From CAVPRW01 sp046727435 [NCBI: bacterium] (GTDB lineage: Bacteria > Tectomicrobia > Entotheonellia > J063), in NCBI GenBank assembly GCA_046727435.1, contig JBKPCR010000095.1:1-12764 (forward strand): 12,764 nucleotides of DNA, written 5' to 3'. Position 1 is the stretch's first letter. Every line of letters starts with the position of its first letter. The notes beneath the pieces are model-generated. The model saw nothing but the letters and a program-made list of their open reading frames with translations, was not told where the DNA came from and ran no database searches. A program made the translations under genes and the position numbers. Below are positions 1-6,438 of this stretch, piece after piece.

Positions 1-875
1 AGGAGACTGCTGGCATTGAGGGCGGCATAGACTCCGGCAGCCAGAGCCGGCGCGAGGCCATGTGCCATCGCGATCGTCGGTAAGAACAGCAGGAGGCTAT
101 TGTGGCCCACGCATCCCCAGAAGTGAATGCCAATCAGGTTCCAGAACGCCCCGGTGCGCTGGGCTTGCCGGAGAAAGACCCGGGCCCGGATGTGCGCCAC
201 AGGGCCCTCATGTAGCCGCTGGATGGGCTCGTCCAGCGAGGCCCCGAGTGGCCGCAGCCCGAGCTGCGCCGGTTCATTGTAAAAAAGCCGGATCAGCAGG
301 AGCAGAAGAACACCGCCCACCAGGCCGGGGCCCCAAAACGTCCACGCCAGACCGAAATGGGCGAACAGCAGAGAGACCAGGGGAGTGGCGACCACCGTTC
401 CCAGGCCCTGCATGGCCTGCAGGATGCCCATCGCCACACCCAAATGGGTTCTGAACCAGACGGAGATGCCGGCCACCAGAGGCACCTGATAGATCGTCAG
501 TGGAATGGCCAGGAGGATGCCAAAGGACAGATAGAAATGCCAGAGACGAGTCATGCTACCGGTGAGCACCATGCCTACGATGAACAAGTAGGCCCCCAAG
601 AGCATGGTACGGCGGACCCCATAGCGATCCCCGAGCCAGCCCACCAGCGGGCTGATGAGCGCCGTGACCAGCCACTGGAGGGCGAAGGCGATGGAGATCG
701 CGAAGTAGCTCCAGCCGAACCCCTGGGGGCTCTGGAGGTAGGGGACCAGCATGCTGATGGCAAACCGCACGGGGGAGGTGATCATACAGATCATCGAGGC
801 GACCGCGACGATGACCCAAGCGTAATGGAGCCTCGGCGTGCTACCAGCGATCTTGGTTGGATTTTGGTGCGTCAT
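1..875 (-). CDS. MFS permease, C-terminus cut by window edge
   Basis: The minus strand is open from an ATG at 873-875 to the left edge, giving 291 codons without a stop. The protein is strongly hydrophobic with repeated membrane segments. After the second segment it carries the MFS signature loop GWLGDRYGVRR (residues 79-89), the classic G-x-L-x-D-R-x-G-x-R motif between TM2 and TM3. A charged central loop (about residues 200-240) separates the first six helices from the start of the second half, so roughly the last quarter to third of a usual 400-residue permease is missing. The start is supported by an AGAGGTG stretch about 10 bases upstream and by an in-frame TGA a few codons further up. 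It lies 118 bp downstream of the EamA permease on the same strand and may share its transcript. It looks like the monocarboxylate/oxalate-formate type of MFS; the substrate cannot be read from the sequence. Confidence 0.85.
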   Translation of the reverse strand, partial: MTHQNPTKIAGSTPRLHYAWVIVAVASMICMITSPVRFAISMLVPYLQSPQGFGWSYFAISIAFALQWLVTALISPLVGWLGDRYGVRRTMLLGAYLFIVGMVLTGSMTRLWHFYLSFGILLAIPLTIYQVPLVAGISVWFRTHLGVAMGILQAMQGLGTVVATPLVSLLFAHFGLAWTFWGPGLVGGVLLLLLIRLFYNEPAQLGLRPLGASLDEPIQRLHEGPVAHIRARVFLRQAQRTGAFWNLIGIHFWGCVGHNSLLLFLPTIAMAHGLAPALAAGVYAALNASSL

Positions 876-993
876 AGGTCGGGTACACCTCTGCAGTCAC
901 AGCATGGTTTTCCGCCGTATCGCAGGCCCTCATGGGAGAGGGGGTGCGACATCGGCATTTCCGTAGCACCTGCCTTGTGGAGCACCCTCCGCA

Positions 994-1872
994 TCATCCT
1001 CCTGCGAGCAGACGGTTAGCGCCGGTGAGCAAAAAGACACCCAGCACGATGAGCACAGCCCCCACGACGATGCGCCCGCTGAGTTGCTCGCCTCCCAGGA
1101 AGAGGACGGTCAGGAGCAGCACGAAAAGCGGGGCCGTCCCGGACAAGGGGGTAACCACGCTGACCTCGCCAAAGCCGAGGGCCACGAGCACTAGGAAGAC
1201 ACCTGTATTCTCCGCAATCCCGCCCCCGATAAAATAGAGCAAGCTGCGACCATTGCAGACCAGCGCCTCCCGCTTGCCCGAGGCGAGGACGAACACGGTG
1301 GCCGCGACCATTGCCGCGGTGTTGTTGATGGCCGAGTCGAAGAGGGGGCCGGCGTGGCCGAGGCCGAGTTTCCGGAGGATCGCCACCACACCAAAGCATG
1401 ACGCTGAGAGTAGGGGATAGAGCAGATGATGGACGCGAAAGCCGACGTGTCTCCCGCTCTGCGACAGTAGGATCGTGCCCAGGACAATGACCAGGGTCCC
1501 CAGGAGGATCGGCAGCGTCACCCGCTCGCCCAAGAGGAGAATGGCCAAGCCCGTGGCGATGAAGGGACTCAAGTTGTTGATGGAGGCGGCGACGGGCGCA
1601 CCCACTTTCTCGATGGCGACGACGCGGAACAGCCGGCCCGCCGCGGTGCCGACCACCCCTGAGAGGACAAAGTAGGGCACCGCGCTCCAATGGTAGGCGT
1701 CGCGAGGAACCATGAGGAGGACCACGGACCATAAGCCGATCATCCCGACGACGATATTGATCCAGAAGCCAGCATAGAAGTTGGCGTGGCGTAACCCCCG
1801 CTGGATCAGCATCGTGGCGACGGCAGAGCACAAAGCGCTCGCCAGCGCAAGCATCTGCGGTGTGGGTGACAA
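994..1872 (-). CDS. DMT-superfamily EamA-type permease
   Basis: This is a 292-residue, very hydrophobic protein, the usual length for the drug/metabolite transporter superfamily, with about ten predicted helices. It is made of two EamA repeats, roughly residues 5-137 and 148-286. Each ends with the typical pattern of a small/proline-rich helix followed by a glutamate turn: NNLSPFIATGLAILLLGERV (99-118) and the TPLSGTAPLF...FLGGEQL stretch (241-264). It sits in the inner membrane and probably exports or imports a small metabolite; the substrate is unknown. The start codon is TTG (1870-1872), six bases downstream of GGAG, with an in-frame TAG two codons upstream, so no longer form is possible. 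The next candidate, ATG at Met7 (1852-1854), has no ribosome binding site. It is followed on the same strand by the MFS gene. Confidence 0.88.
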   Translation of the reverse strand: MSPTPQMLALASALCSAVATMLIQRGLRHANFYAGFWINIVVGMIGLWSVVLLMVPRDAYHWSAVPYFVLSGVVGTAAGRLFRVVAIEKVGAPVAASINNLSPFIATGLAILLLGERVTLPILLGTLVIVLGTILLSQSGRHVGFRVHHLLYPLLSASCFGVVAILRKLGLGHAGPLFDSAINNTAAMVAATVFVLASGKREALVCNGRSLLYFIGGGIAENTGVFLVLVALGFGEVSVVTPLSGTAPLFVLLLTVLFLGGEQLSGRIVVGAVLIVLGVFLLTGANRLLAGG

Positions 1873-1945
1873 CGTCTACTCCCTGCGGGTGATCTGCCTC
1901 AGCGGTGATTCTCTAGTGATGCTGTACCGCATCGTCGGTGCAAAA

Positions 1946-1966
1946 GTGGTTCTTTCAAAGAGCCAC
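1946..1966. repeat. 21-bp palindrome, operator or hairpin candidate
   Basis: GTGGTTCTTT (1946-1955), one central C, then AAAGAGCCAC (1957-1966). The arms are inverted copies with one mismatch, which would be a G-U pair in RNA. It lies between the TATAAT-like box at 1978-1983 and the EamA start, inside the presumed minus-strand leader. It could be a regulator binding site or an RNA hairpin. No run of U follows on either strand, so an intrinsic terminator is unlikely. Confidence 0.5.
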
Positions 1967-1994
1967 TCCCCGGACGAATTATAGGGCCACTGAG

Positions 1995-2011
1995 CTCGGA
2001 GGAGTTCCGAG
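1995..2011. repeat. 17-bp inverted repeat near the EamA -35 region
   Basis: CTCGGA (1995-2000), five bases, TCCGAG (2006-2011). The 6-bp arms match perfectly. The site covers the place where a -35 element would pair with the minus-strand TATAAT at 1983-1978, which is a typical repressor-site position. No regulator gene is encoded nearby in the window. It may be chance in GC-rich DNA. Confidence 0.35.
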
Positions 2012-2238
2012 GCTCGCGGTGGATGCGATGCGCAAAAATTGGCTCGTCGTATTTTCCCGCGTCGTTTCCTCAAAACCCCTTGAGTACATGAGCCCGGATA
2101 CCGCCACCCTGACCGATGACAATAGCGCAGCGGCGTGTCACAAATGCTTGGCGACCGTCGCCCGGATATGGCACTCTATACCGGGAAGCGCGTCCCACGT
2201 CAAACCCCTTTTGCGATTTTCTGCTTGGGAGACTGGCT

Positions 2239-3222
2239 ATGGCAAGACTTGGCATGGTGCTCTATCACGGCCTCGAGAGCGGCCCCCAACTGCAAGAATA
2301 CGCCCGCCTGGCGGAGATGGCTGGGTTTGAATCCTTATGGGTCACGGAGCGCTATTTCCACGAGGAGACGTTTGCCTTGCTGGGCTTCCTGGCAGGGGTA
2401 ACACAGCGTATCAAACTCGGGGTGGCCGTCACCAACCCCTACACCCGCCACCCGGCGCTGCTGGCTATGGCAAGTGCCACGTTGGACCGTATCAGCGGCG
2501 GCCGTTTCCTCCTGGGACTGGGCCGAAGCGAGCGCCAGGTCATTGAGGGCCGTATGGGTATTCCCTATGGTCGGTCGCGCGCTACCCTGGCTGAAGCGGT
2601 TACCGTGATCAGGGAATTGCTCGCCGGTGGCCGGGTCAATACCACAGTCGGGGCTCTCCAGGCGCACGACGTGCGCCTAGCCCTCACCCCTGTACAATCA
2701 AATCTCCCCATCTATCTGGCGGCCATGGGTCCCAGGGCCCTACGCCTGGTCGGCGCGCTAGCCGACGGCGTGGTTCTCAATGCCTACACGCCTCCAGGCT
2801 ACGTGCGCTACGCCGTGCGGGAGATCCAGCAAGCAGCGCGCCTGGCTGGACGGGACCCGACAGCCATCGATATTGCCTGCATGCTGGTGGTGCGGCTCAC
2901 CGATGAGCCGGAGCCTCTGCGGTTGAGCCTCAAGCAGCGTCTCGTACGGCTGCTGACAGAGCCCCACGTGGGCGAAATTCTCCTGGAGACCGGCGGGTTT
3001 GATGCGACGATTTTGGAGCCACTACGCGCTGCTGCGGCCAGTAATGCGGATGCCACCAAGTGGGTGAGCGATGCCATGGTGGAAGCGTTTTATCTGGTGG
3101 GCACAGCGGCACAATGCCGGGAACGCCTGGCCGAGTATCGTGCCGCGGGCGTTGCTCTACCCTTGTTGCTGCCGCGCCTCGAAGACTATGCCGCAGTGGC
3201 CGCGGCGTTTCAGGTAAAGTAG
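2239..3222 (+). CDS. LLM-class, probably F420-dependent oxidoreductase
   Basis: This is a 327-residue member of the luciferase-like monooxygenase superfamily, in the branch that includes F420-dependent reductases such as methylene-tetrahydromethanopterin reductase. It should be a cytosolic TIM-barrel enzyme. Family marks are GVAVTNPYTRHPALLAMASA (61-80), the glycine-rich GLGRSERQ (93-100), the PIYLAAMGPRALRLVGALAD stretch (157-176) continuing into GVVLN, and the C-terminal VGTAAQCRERLAEYRAAGV (287-305). Together these are the normal signature of F420-type rather than FMN-type members, but cofactor and substrate remain inferred. The open frame extends upstream to 2116. I place the start at ATG 2239 because GGGAG ends seven bases before it and the family begins at this point. 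It is divergent from the transporters and not in an operon with the genes downstream. Confidence 0.85.
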   Translation: MARLGMVLYHGLESGPQLQEYARLAEMAGFESLWVTERYFHEETFALLGFLAGVTQRIKLGVAVTNPYTRHPALLAMASATLDRISGGRFLLGLGRSERQVIEGRMGIPYGRSRATLAEAVTVIRELLAGGRVNTTVGALQAHDVRLALTPVQSNLPIYLAAMGPRALRLVGALADGVVLNAYTPPGYVRYAVREIQQAARLAGRDPTAIDIACMLVVRLTDEPEPLRLSLKQRLVRLLTEPHVGEILLETGGFDATILEPLRAAAASNADATKWVSDAMVEAFYLVGTAAQCRERLAEYRAAGVALPLLLPRLEDYAAVAAAFQVK

Positions 3223-3313
3223 TAGGACCTATCTTCTGCGCCGCCAGCGGGCAATCGCTGCCGGCGCCAGAGCCGATACCCAGCACCACGTCGCCGCTTC
3301 GCACTGGCCTCTC
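3221..3313 (-). pseudogene. ArsM-like methyltransferase fragment
   Basis: The minus strand reads RPVRSGDVVLGIGSG and continues AGSDCPLAAQKIGPT (about 3313 to 3221). This closely follows the SAM-binding motif I region of arsenite methyltransferases, remembered as LKPGEVVLDLGSGAG then FDCFLAAQKVGPTG. About 30 residues of similarity remain. The motif I aspartate is replaced by glycine (LGIGSG for LDLGSG). The frame closes on the other side of the oxidoreductase stop codon without the rest of the domain. It therefore looks like a truncated remnant abutting the 3' end of the oxidoreductase gene. Chance similarity cannot be excluded over so short a stretch. Confidence 0.5.
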
Positions 3314-3389
3314 CCTAGACCGCCATCTCAAGCGGTTTCTGGCTCTACTGCACGTCTCTTCTCGCGTGTGCGCCAGTCGAGAGCGTCAA

Positions 3390-3419
3390 TTGCTTCTGTC
3401 CTTATAGGCTATGTATAAT
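3390..3419 (+). promoter_or_regulatory. Sigma-70-like promoter of the RHH/HNH pair
   Basis: TTGCTT (3390-3395), an 18-base spacer and a perfect TATAAT (3414-3419) lie 33 bases before the ATG at 3452. The inverted pair TTATA (3402-3406) and TATAA (3414-3418) overlaps the -10 box and could be a binding site for the RHH-like product, as in autoregulated toxin-antitoxin operons. The hexamers are seen directly; use as a promoter is inferred. Confidence 0.55.
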
Positions 3420-3451
3420 GCCTTCAACACAAGTAAGCGGAGGACGAGGCC

Positions 3452-3859
3452 ATGCCGAATCAGACCATACCTCTCCAACTCCCTGATGCCATCTACCAAC
3501 GTCTCCAGCAGGTCGCCCACGCCACGAATCACTCCATCGAGGAGGTTCTGTTGCAGAGCATCCGTGGCAATTTGCCTCCTTCACTCGACGATCTCAGTCC
3601 CGAGTGGCATTGTGTCGTTGCCGATCTGCAGGAGATGAGTGATGAGGCCCTGGGGGCGATTACGAAGGAGCGGTTACCACAACCCCAATGGCGCCGCCAC
3701 CAACGTTTGCTGCGAAAGGGGCAAGAGGGCTCTCTGTCAACGGCTGAGCACCAGGAGTTGGCAGAACTGCGTGCGGCAGCCGACCGCTTTGTTACCCGTC
3801 GCTCTTATGCCCTGGCGCTTTTAAAGTGGCACGGGCATACCATTCCTATAGATACGTAG
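3452..3859 (+). CDS. RHH-like small protein paired with HNH gene
   Basis: This is a 135-residue soluble protein. Residues 1-38 (TIPLQLPDAIYQRLQQVA, then helix SIEEVLLQSI) have the strand-helix-helix pattern of ribbon-helix-helix/CopG-like DNA-binding antitoxins. The remainder (about 45-135) is predicted helical, with many charged residues, and ends in an RRSYALALLKWHGH segment. The start is well supported: GGAGG at 3439-3443 with an 8-base spacer, behind a good promoter. The stop is separated by only 3 bases from the next gene, so the two are almost certainly cotranscribed and translationally coupled. From memory, similar proteins occur beside HNH nuclease genes in cyanobacteria and Chloroflexota. 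Function is unknown; an antitoxin-like or DNA-binding partner of the HNH protein is an inference. Confidence 0.75.
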   Translation: MPNQTIPLQLPDAIYQRLQQVAHATNHSIEEVLLQSIRGNLPPSLDDLSPEWHCVVADLQEMSDEALGAITKERLPQPQWRRHQRLLRKGQEGSLSTAEHQELAELRAAADRFVTRRSYALALLKWHGHTIPIDT

Positions 3860-3862
3860 TCC

Positions 3863-4171
3863 ATGCCCAGGCGCCATCGCATCTCGGCAGCCGTACGCCG
3901 ACAGATCACGGAACGTGATCTGTCGCGTTGTGCATACTTCCGAAGCCCGACGATCGTGGGGATTCCGATGGTCATTGAACATATCATCCCGCTCGTCGGT
4001 GGGGGTTCCTCAACACCCGACAATCTCTGCCTCGACTGTTATCGTCGCAACGAGTTCAAGGGATCGCGGACTGAGGCAGCCGATCCAATAGCGGGAAACT
4101 CACCAGAGGTCGCTCACGGTGCCTATCCCGACTGTAAGCTATGGGTGGACGCCATGGGAAATATGCTTTAA
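3863..4171 (+). pseudogene. Degenerate, shortened HNH endonuclease gene
   Basis: The 102-residue product begins RHRISAAVRRQITERDLSRC and contains IEHIIPLVGGGSSTPDNLCL, the EH...DNL core of HNH nucleases, then a TEAADPIAG segment as in the family. Key positions are lost. The first zinc pair C-x-x-C reads CAYF instead of CxYC. The second reads CYRR instead of CxxC. The last catalytic histidine (usually N-x-H-K) reads NEFK. After residue 84 the sequence no longer resembles the family, and it stops well short of the usual roughly 150 or more residues. The gene starts 3 bases after the RHH-like gene without its own clear ribosome binding site, so it depends on coupling. The reading frame is intact, so a non-catalytic product could still be made. 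It is most likely a decaying nuclease gene. Confidence 0.6.
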
Positions 4172-4298
4172 AATTCCCATTTATCCTCAGCGTGCGGAGG
4201 ACTCGGTCCACCGAAGGATCGAGACCAAGGGGCAGCCCGCTCAGCGGGTGGGGAGGCGCCGGTCAGGATGACGTCGACCAGGGCAAGGAGAACGACTG
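4172..4298. other. Non-coding gap before the hsd cluster
   Basis: No gene is supported here. A short perfect hairpin CCCGC-TCA-GCGGG (4236-4248) is present. No T-run follows it, so it is not a convincing terminator. AGGAG at 4286-4290 serves the small frame starting at 4299. Confidence 0.4.
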
Positions 4299-4421
4299 AT
4301 GGCGAGGCAGAAGGGAAACAGCGAAGGGACTGCCGCGACGCTGGGCTCTGAAACCCAATTCTGGCAGGACCCAGCGCACACTTCAGCCATGCAGGATGAG
4401 GCACTCGATGCCCGATCATAA
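4299..4421 (+). pseudogene. 40-aa leader, relic of another HsdM N-terminus
   Basis: A short frame begins at ATG 4299 with an excellent ribosome binding site (AGGAG, 8-base spacer) and ends at TAA 4421, inside the beginning of hsdM. Its start, MARQKGNSEGTAATLGSETQ, followed by FWQ, closely resembles the first residues of a different HsdM class, remembered as MA..K...GTAATLGFEA..LWQAADALRNNMDAAEY. After FWQ the likeness fades (DPAHTSAMQDEALDARS). I read it as the truncated start of an older methyltransferase gene, replaced by the present hsdM. Because its stop overlaps the hsdM start by 14 bases, it may now act as a translated leader that couples ribosomes into hsdM. The similarity is from memory and short. 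Confidence 0.5.
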
Positions 4422-6438
4422 CTATTTCGCCAACCTCATCTGGCAGATCGCCGACCTGCTGCGCGGACCCTATCGGCCACCACAGTACGAGCGCGTCATG
4501 CTGCCCATGACCGTGTTGCGCCGCTTCGACTGCGTACTCGCTCCCACGAGGGCCAGGGTCCTCGCCGAGCATGGGAGGCGCCAGGGCGGCCGGCTCAATA
4601 ACGACGCGCTCGACAGGATTCTGAACAGGGCTGCCGGCCAACGCTTCCATAATCACTCGCCGCTCGATTTCGAGAAGCTCAAGGGCGACCCCGACCACAT
4701 CGCAGAGCACCTCGTCAGCTACATCCAGGGATTCTCGGCCAATGTCCGCACTATCTTCGATTTCTTCGAATTCGATACCGAAATCGACAAGATGCGCGAG
4801 GCGAACATCCTCTATCTCGTCGTCTCCAAGTTCTGCGATGTTGACCTGCACCCGAGTACAGTGCTGAACGACCAGATGGGGCTGATCTTCGAGAATCTCA
4901 TCCGCCGTTTTAACGAACTGGCCAACGAGACCGCCGGCGACCACTTTACCCCACGCGAGGTCATTCGGCTGATGGTGAACATCCTGTTCATCAATGACGA
5001 TCCGCTCCTCGCCACGCCCGGCACTGTGCGCAAGTTGCTCGACCCCGCTTGCGGCACGGGCGGGATGCTCGCCGAGTCGCAGAACTACCTGCGCGAGCAC
5101 CACTCGGCGGCCAGGCTCTTCGTCTACGGGCAGGATTACAACAAACGCGCCTTCGCCACGGCTGCGTCTGACATGCTGATGAAACAGGTCGACCACAACG
5201 GCGGCGGCGATAACGTGCGCTTCGGCGACAGCTTCACCGACGACCAGTTCCCGGGCGAGACCTTCGACTACCTGCTCGCCAATCCGCCCTTTGGTGTGGA
5301 TTGGAAGAAACAGCAGAAGGACATTCAGAGAGAGCACGACAAGCTCGGCTTCGCCGGTCGCTTCGGCGCCGGGCTGCCGCGTGTGAACGACGGCTCGCTA
5401 CTCTTCCTGCAGCATATGATCAGTAAGTTCGAACCCGTGTCGCCCGATCAGCACAAGCACGGCTCGCGCTTGGCCATTGTCTTCAGCGGCTCGCCGCTCT
5501 TCACTGGCGGGGCCGGCTCGGGCGAGAGCGACATCCGCAAATGGATCATCGAGAACGACTGGTTGGAGGCGATCATCGCTCTACCGGAGCAGATGTTCTA
5601 CAACACTGGCATCGGGACCTACGTCTGGATTGTCACCAACCGCAAGGAGAAGGACCGCAAGGGCAAGATCCAGCTTCTCGACGCCCGGAAGTTCTACATT
5701 CCCATGCGCCGCAGCCTTGGCGAGAAGCGCCGCAAAATCGGCGAGAAGGAAGACGGGCGCGACCAGATCGCCGCGATTGTGCAGCTCTACGGCCGGTTCA
5801 GTGATGGCGACACGTCGAAGATCTTCGACAACGCCGACTTCGGCTACACCCGCGTCACCGTCGAGCGGCCGCTGCGCCTGCGCTACCAGATGACTATCGA
5901 GGATAAGGCCCGCTTCCTCGACGCCTGTCCGCATCTGCTCGACGACATGCAGGCCATCGATACGGCTCTCGGCCGCGGGCCGCAGCGCGATTGGAACGCC
6001 GTCTGGGCCCAGATCAGCGAGTTGCTGCTCGAACGTAAGTCACGCTGGAAGGTAACTGAGCAGAAGCTGTTCCGCAGCGTCTTCACCCAGAAGGACCCCG
6101 AGGCCGAGCCGGTAAGACTCCCCTCGAAAACCCTCCCTCTCCCACTGGGAGAGGGCTGGGATGAGGGTGCAGCTTTCGCTTATGAGCCCGACTCCGACCT
6201 GCGCGACTTCGAAAACGTGCCGCTCAAGGACGATATTGACGCCTACTTCGGCCGCGAGGTGCGGCCCCACGTGCCAGACGCCTGGATGGACCGCAGCAAG
6301 GACAAGGTAGGCTACGAGATCAACTTCAACCGGCACTTCTACCACTACACGCCGCCACGTCCGCTGGAAGAGATCGACGCTGAGCTGAAAGAGGCAGAGG
6401 AAGAGATCATGCGGCTGTTGCGTGAGGTGACGGCGTAA
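4408..6438 (+). CDS. hsdM: Type I restriction-modification methyltransferase subunit
   Basis: HsdM transfers a methyl group from SAM to adenine within the target chosen by HsdS, and is needed for both modification and restriction. The N-terminal helical domain (HNYFANLIWQIADLLRG onward) is followed by FTPREVIRLM. Motif I is LDPACGTGGML (residues 211-221) and the catalytic NPPF motif is at 292-295. The C-terminus has the family's LRDFENVPLKDDIDAYFGRE and YEINFNRHFY. At 676 residues it is slightly long because of an in-frame insertion (see the palindromic element at 6130-6168). I chose ATG 4408, preceded by GAGG with a 6-base spacer and matching the family start; ATG 4396 in the same frame lacks a ribosome binding site. 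The stop overlaps the hsdS start (TAATG). Confidence 0.93.
   Translation: MPDHNYFANLIWQIADLLRGPYRPPQYERVMLPMTVLRRFDCVLAPTRARVLAEHGRRQGGRLNNDALDRILNRAAGQRFHNHSPLDFEKLKGDPDHIAEHLVSYIQGFSANVRTIFDFFEFDTEIDKMREANILYLVVSKFCDVDLHPSTVLNDQMGLIFENLIRRFNELANETAGDHFTPREVIRLMVNILFINDDPLLATPGTVRKLLDPACGTGGMLAESQNYLREHHSAARLFVYGQDYNKRAFATAASDMLMKQVDHNGGGDNVRFGDSFTDDQFPGETFDYLLANPPFGVDWKKQQKDIQREHDKLGFAGRFGAGLPRVNDGSLLFLQHMISKFEPVSPDQHKHGSRLAIVFSGSPLFTGGAGSGESDIRKWIIENDWLEAIIALPEQMFYNTGIGTYVWIVTNRKEKDRKGKIQLLDARKFYIPMRRSLGEKRRKIGEKEDGRDQIAAIVQLYGRFSDGDTSKIFDNADFGYTRVTVERPLRLRYQMTIEDKARFLDACPHLLDDMQAIDTALGRGPQRDWNAVWAQISELLLERKSRWKVTEQKLFRSVFTQKDPEAEPVRLPSKTLPLPLGEGWDEGAAFAYEPDSDLRDFENVPLKDDIDAYFGREVRPHVPDAWMDRSKDKVGYEINFNRHFYHYTPPRPLEEIDAELKEAEEEIMRLLREVTA
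6130..6168. repeat. Dispersed palindromic element inside hsdM
   Basis: The core is a perfect inverted repeat, CCCTCTCCCA (6135-6144), one C, TGGGAGAGGG (6146-6155). It is flanked by the outer arms ACCCT (6130-6134) and AGGGT (6164-6168). This is the sequence style of a widespread intergenic palindrome known from many proteobacterial and other genomes. Here it is read in frame as TLPLPLGEGWDEG within HsdM, between the family-like segments FTQKDPEAEPV and YEPDSDLRDFENVPL. Homologues, from memory, carry only a short linker there. The reading frame is kept, so the insertion is presumably tolerated in a surface loop. Confidence 0.7.

Larger units (their letters stand above)
1873..2238. promoter_or_regulatory. 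Divergent intergenic region, transporters versus oxidoreductase
   Basis: This 366-bp stretch separates the minus-strand transporter pair from the plus-strand oxidoreductase, so it must hold promoters for both directions. I find no convincing gene in it. On the minus strand a TATAAT hexamer reads from 1983 to 1978, about 105 bases upstream of the EamA start, with no good -35. Two inverted repeats lie next to it (listed separately). An obvious promoter for the oxidoreductase is not visible. Confidence 0.45.

Noticed and set aside
357-1019. 220-codon plus-strand frame and a smaller one at 62-454
   Set aside because: Both are antisense to the MFS gene, whose minus-strand frame encodes clear membrane helices and the MFS loop motif; the products are rich in Arg, Gly and His without a fold.
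2116-2238. Upstream extension of the oxidoreductase by 41 codons
   Set aside because: The family begins at MARLGMVLYHG, and ATG 2239 has its own ribosome binding site; the extension has no similarity to the family.
4236-4248. Hairpin as an intrinsic terminator
   Set aside because: The stem is only 5 bp and no T-run follows on either strand.
4168-5337. 389-codon open frame on the minus strand opposite hsdM
   Set aside because: It is antisense to the conserved hsdM motifs, has no family resemblance, and arises from GC-rich codon bias of the real gene.
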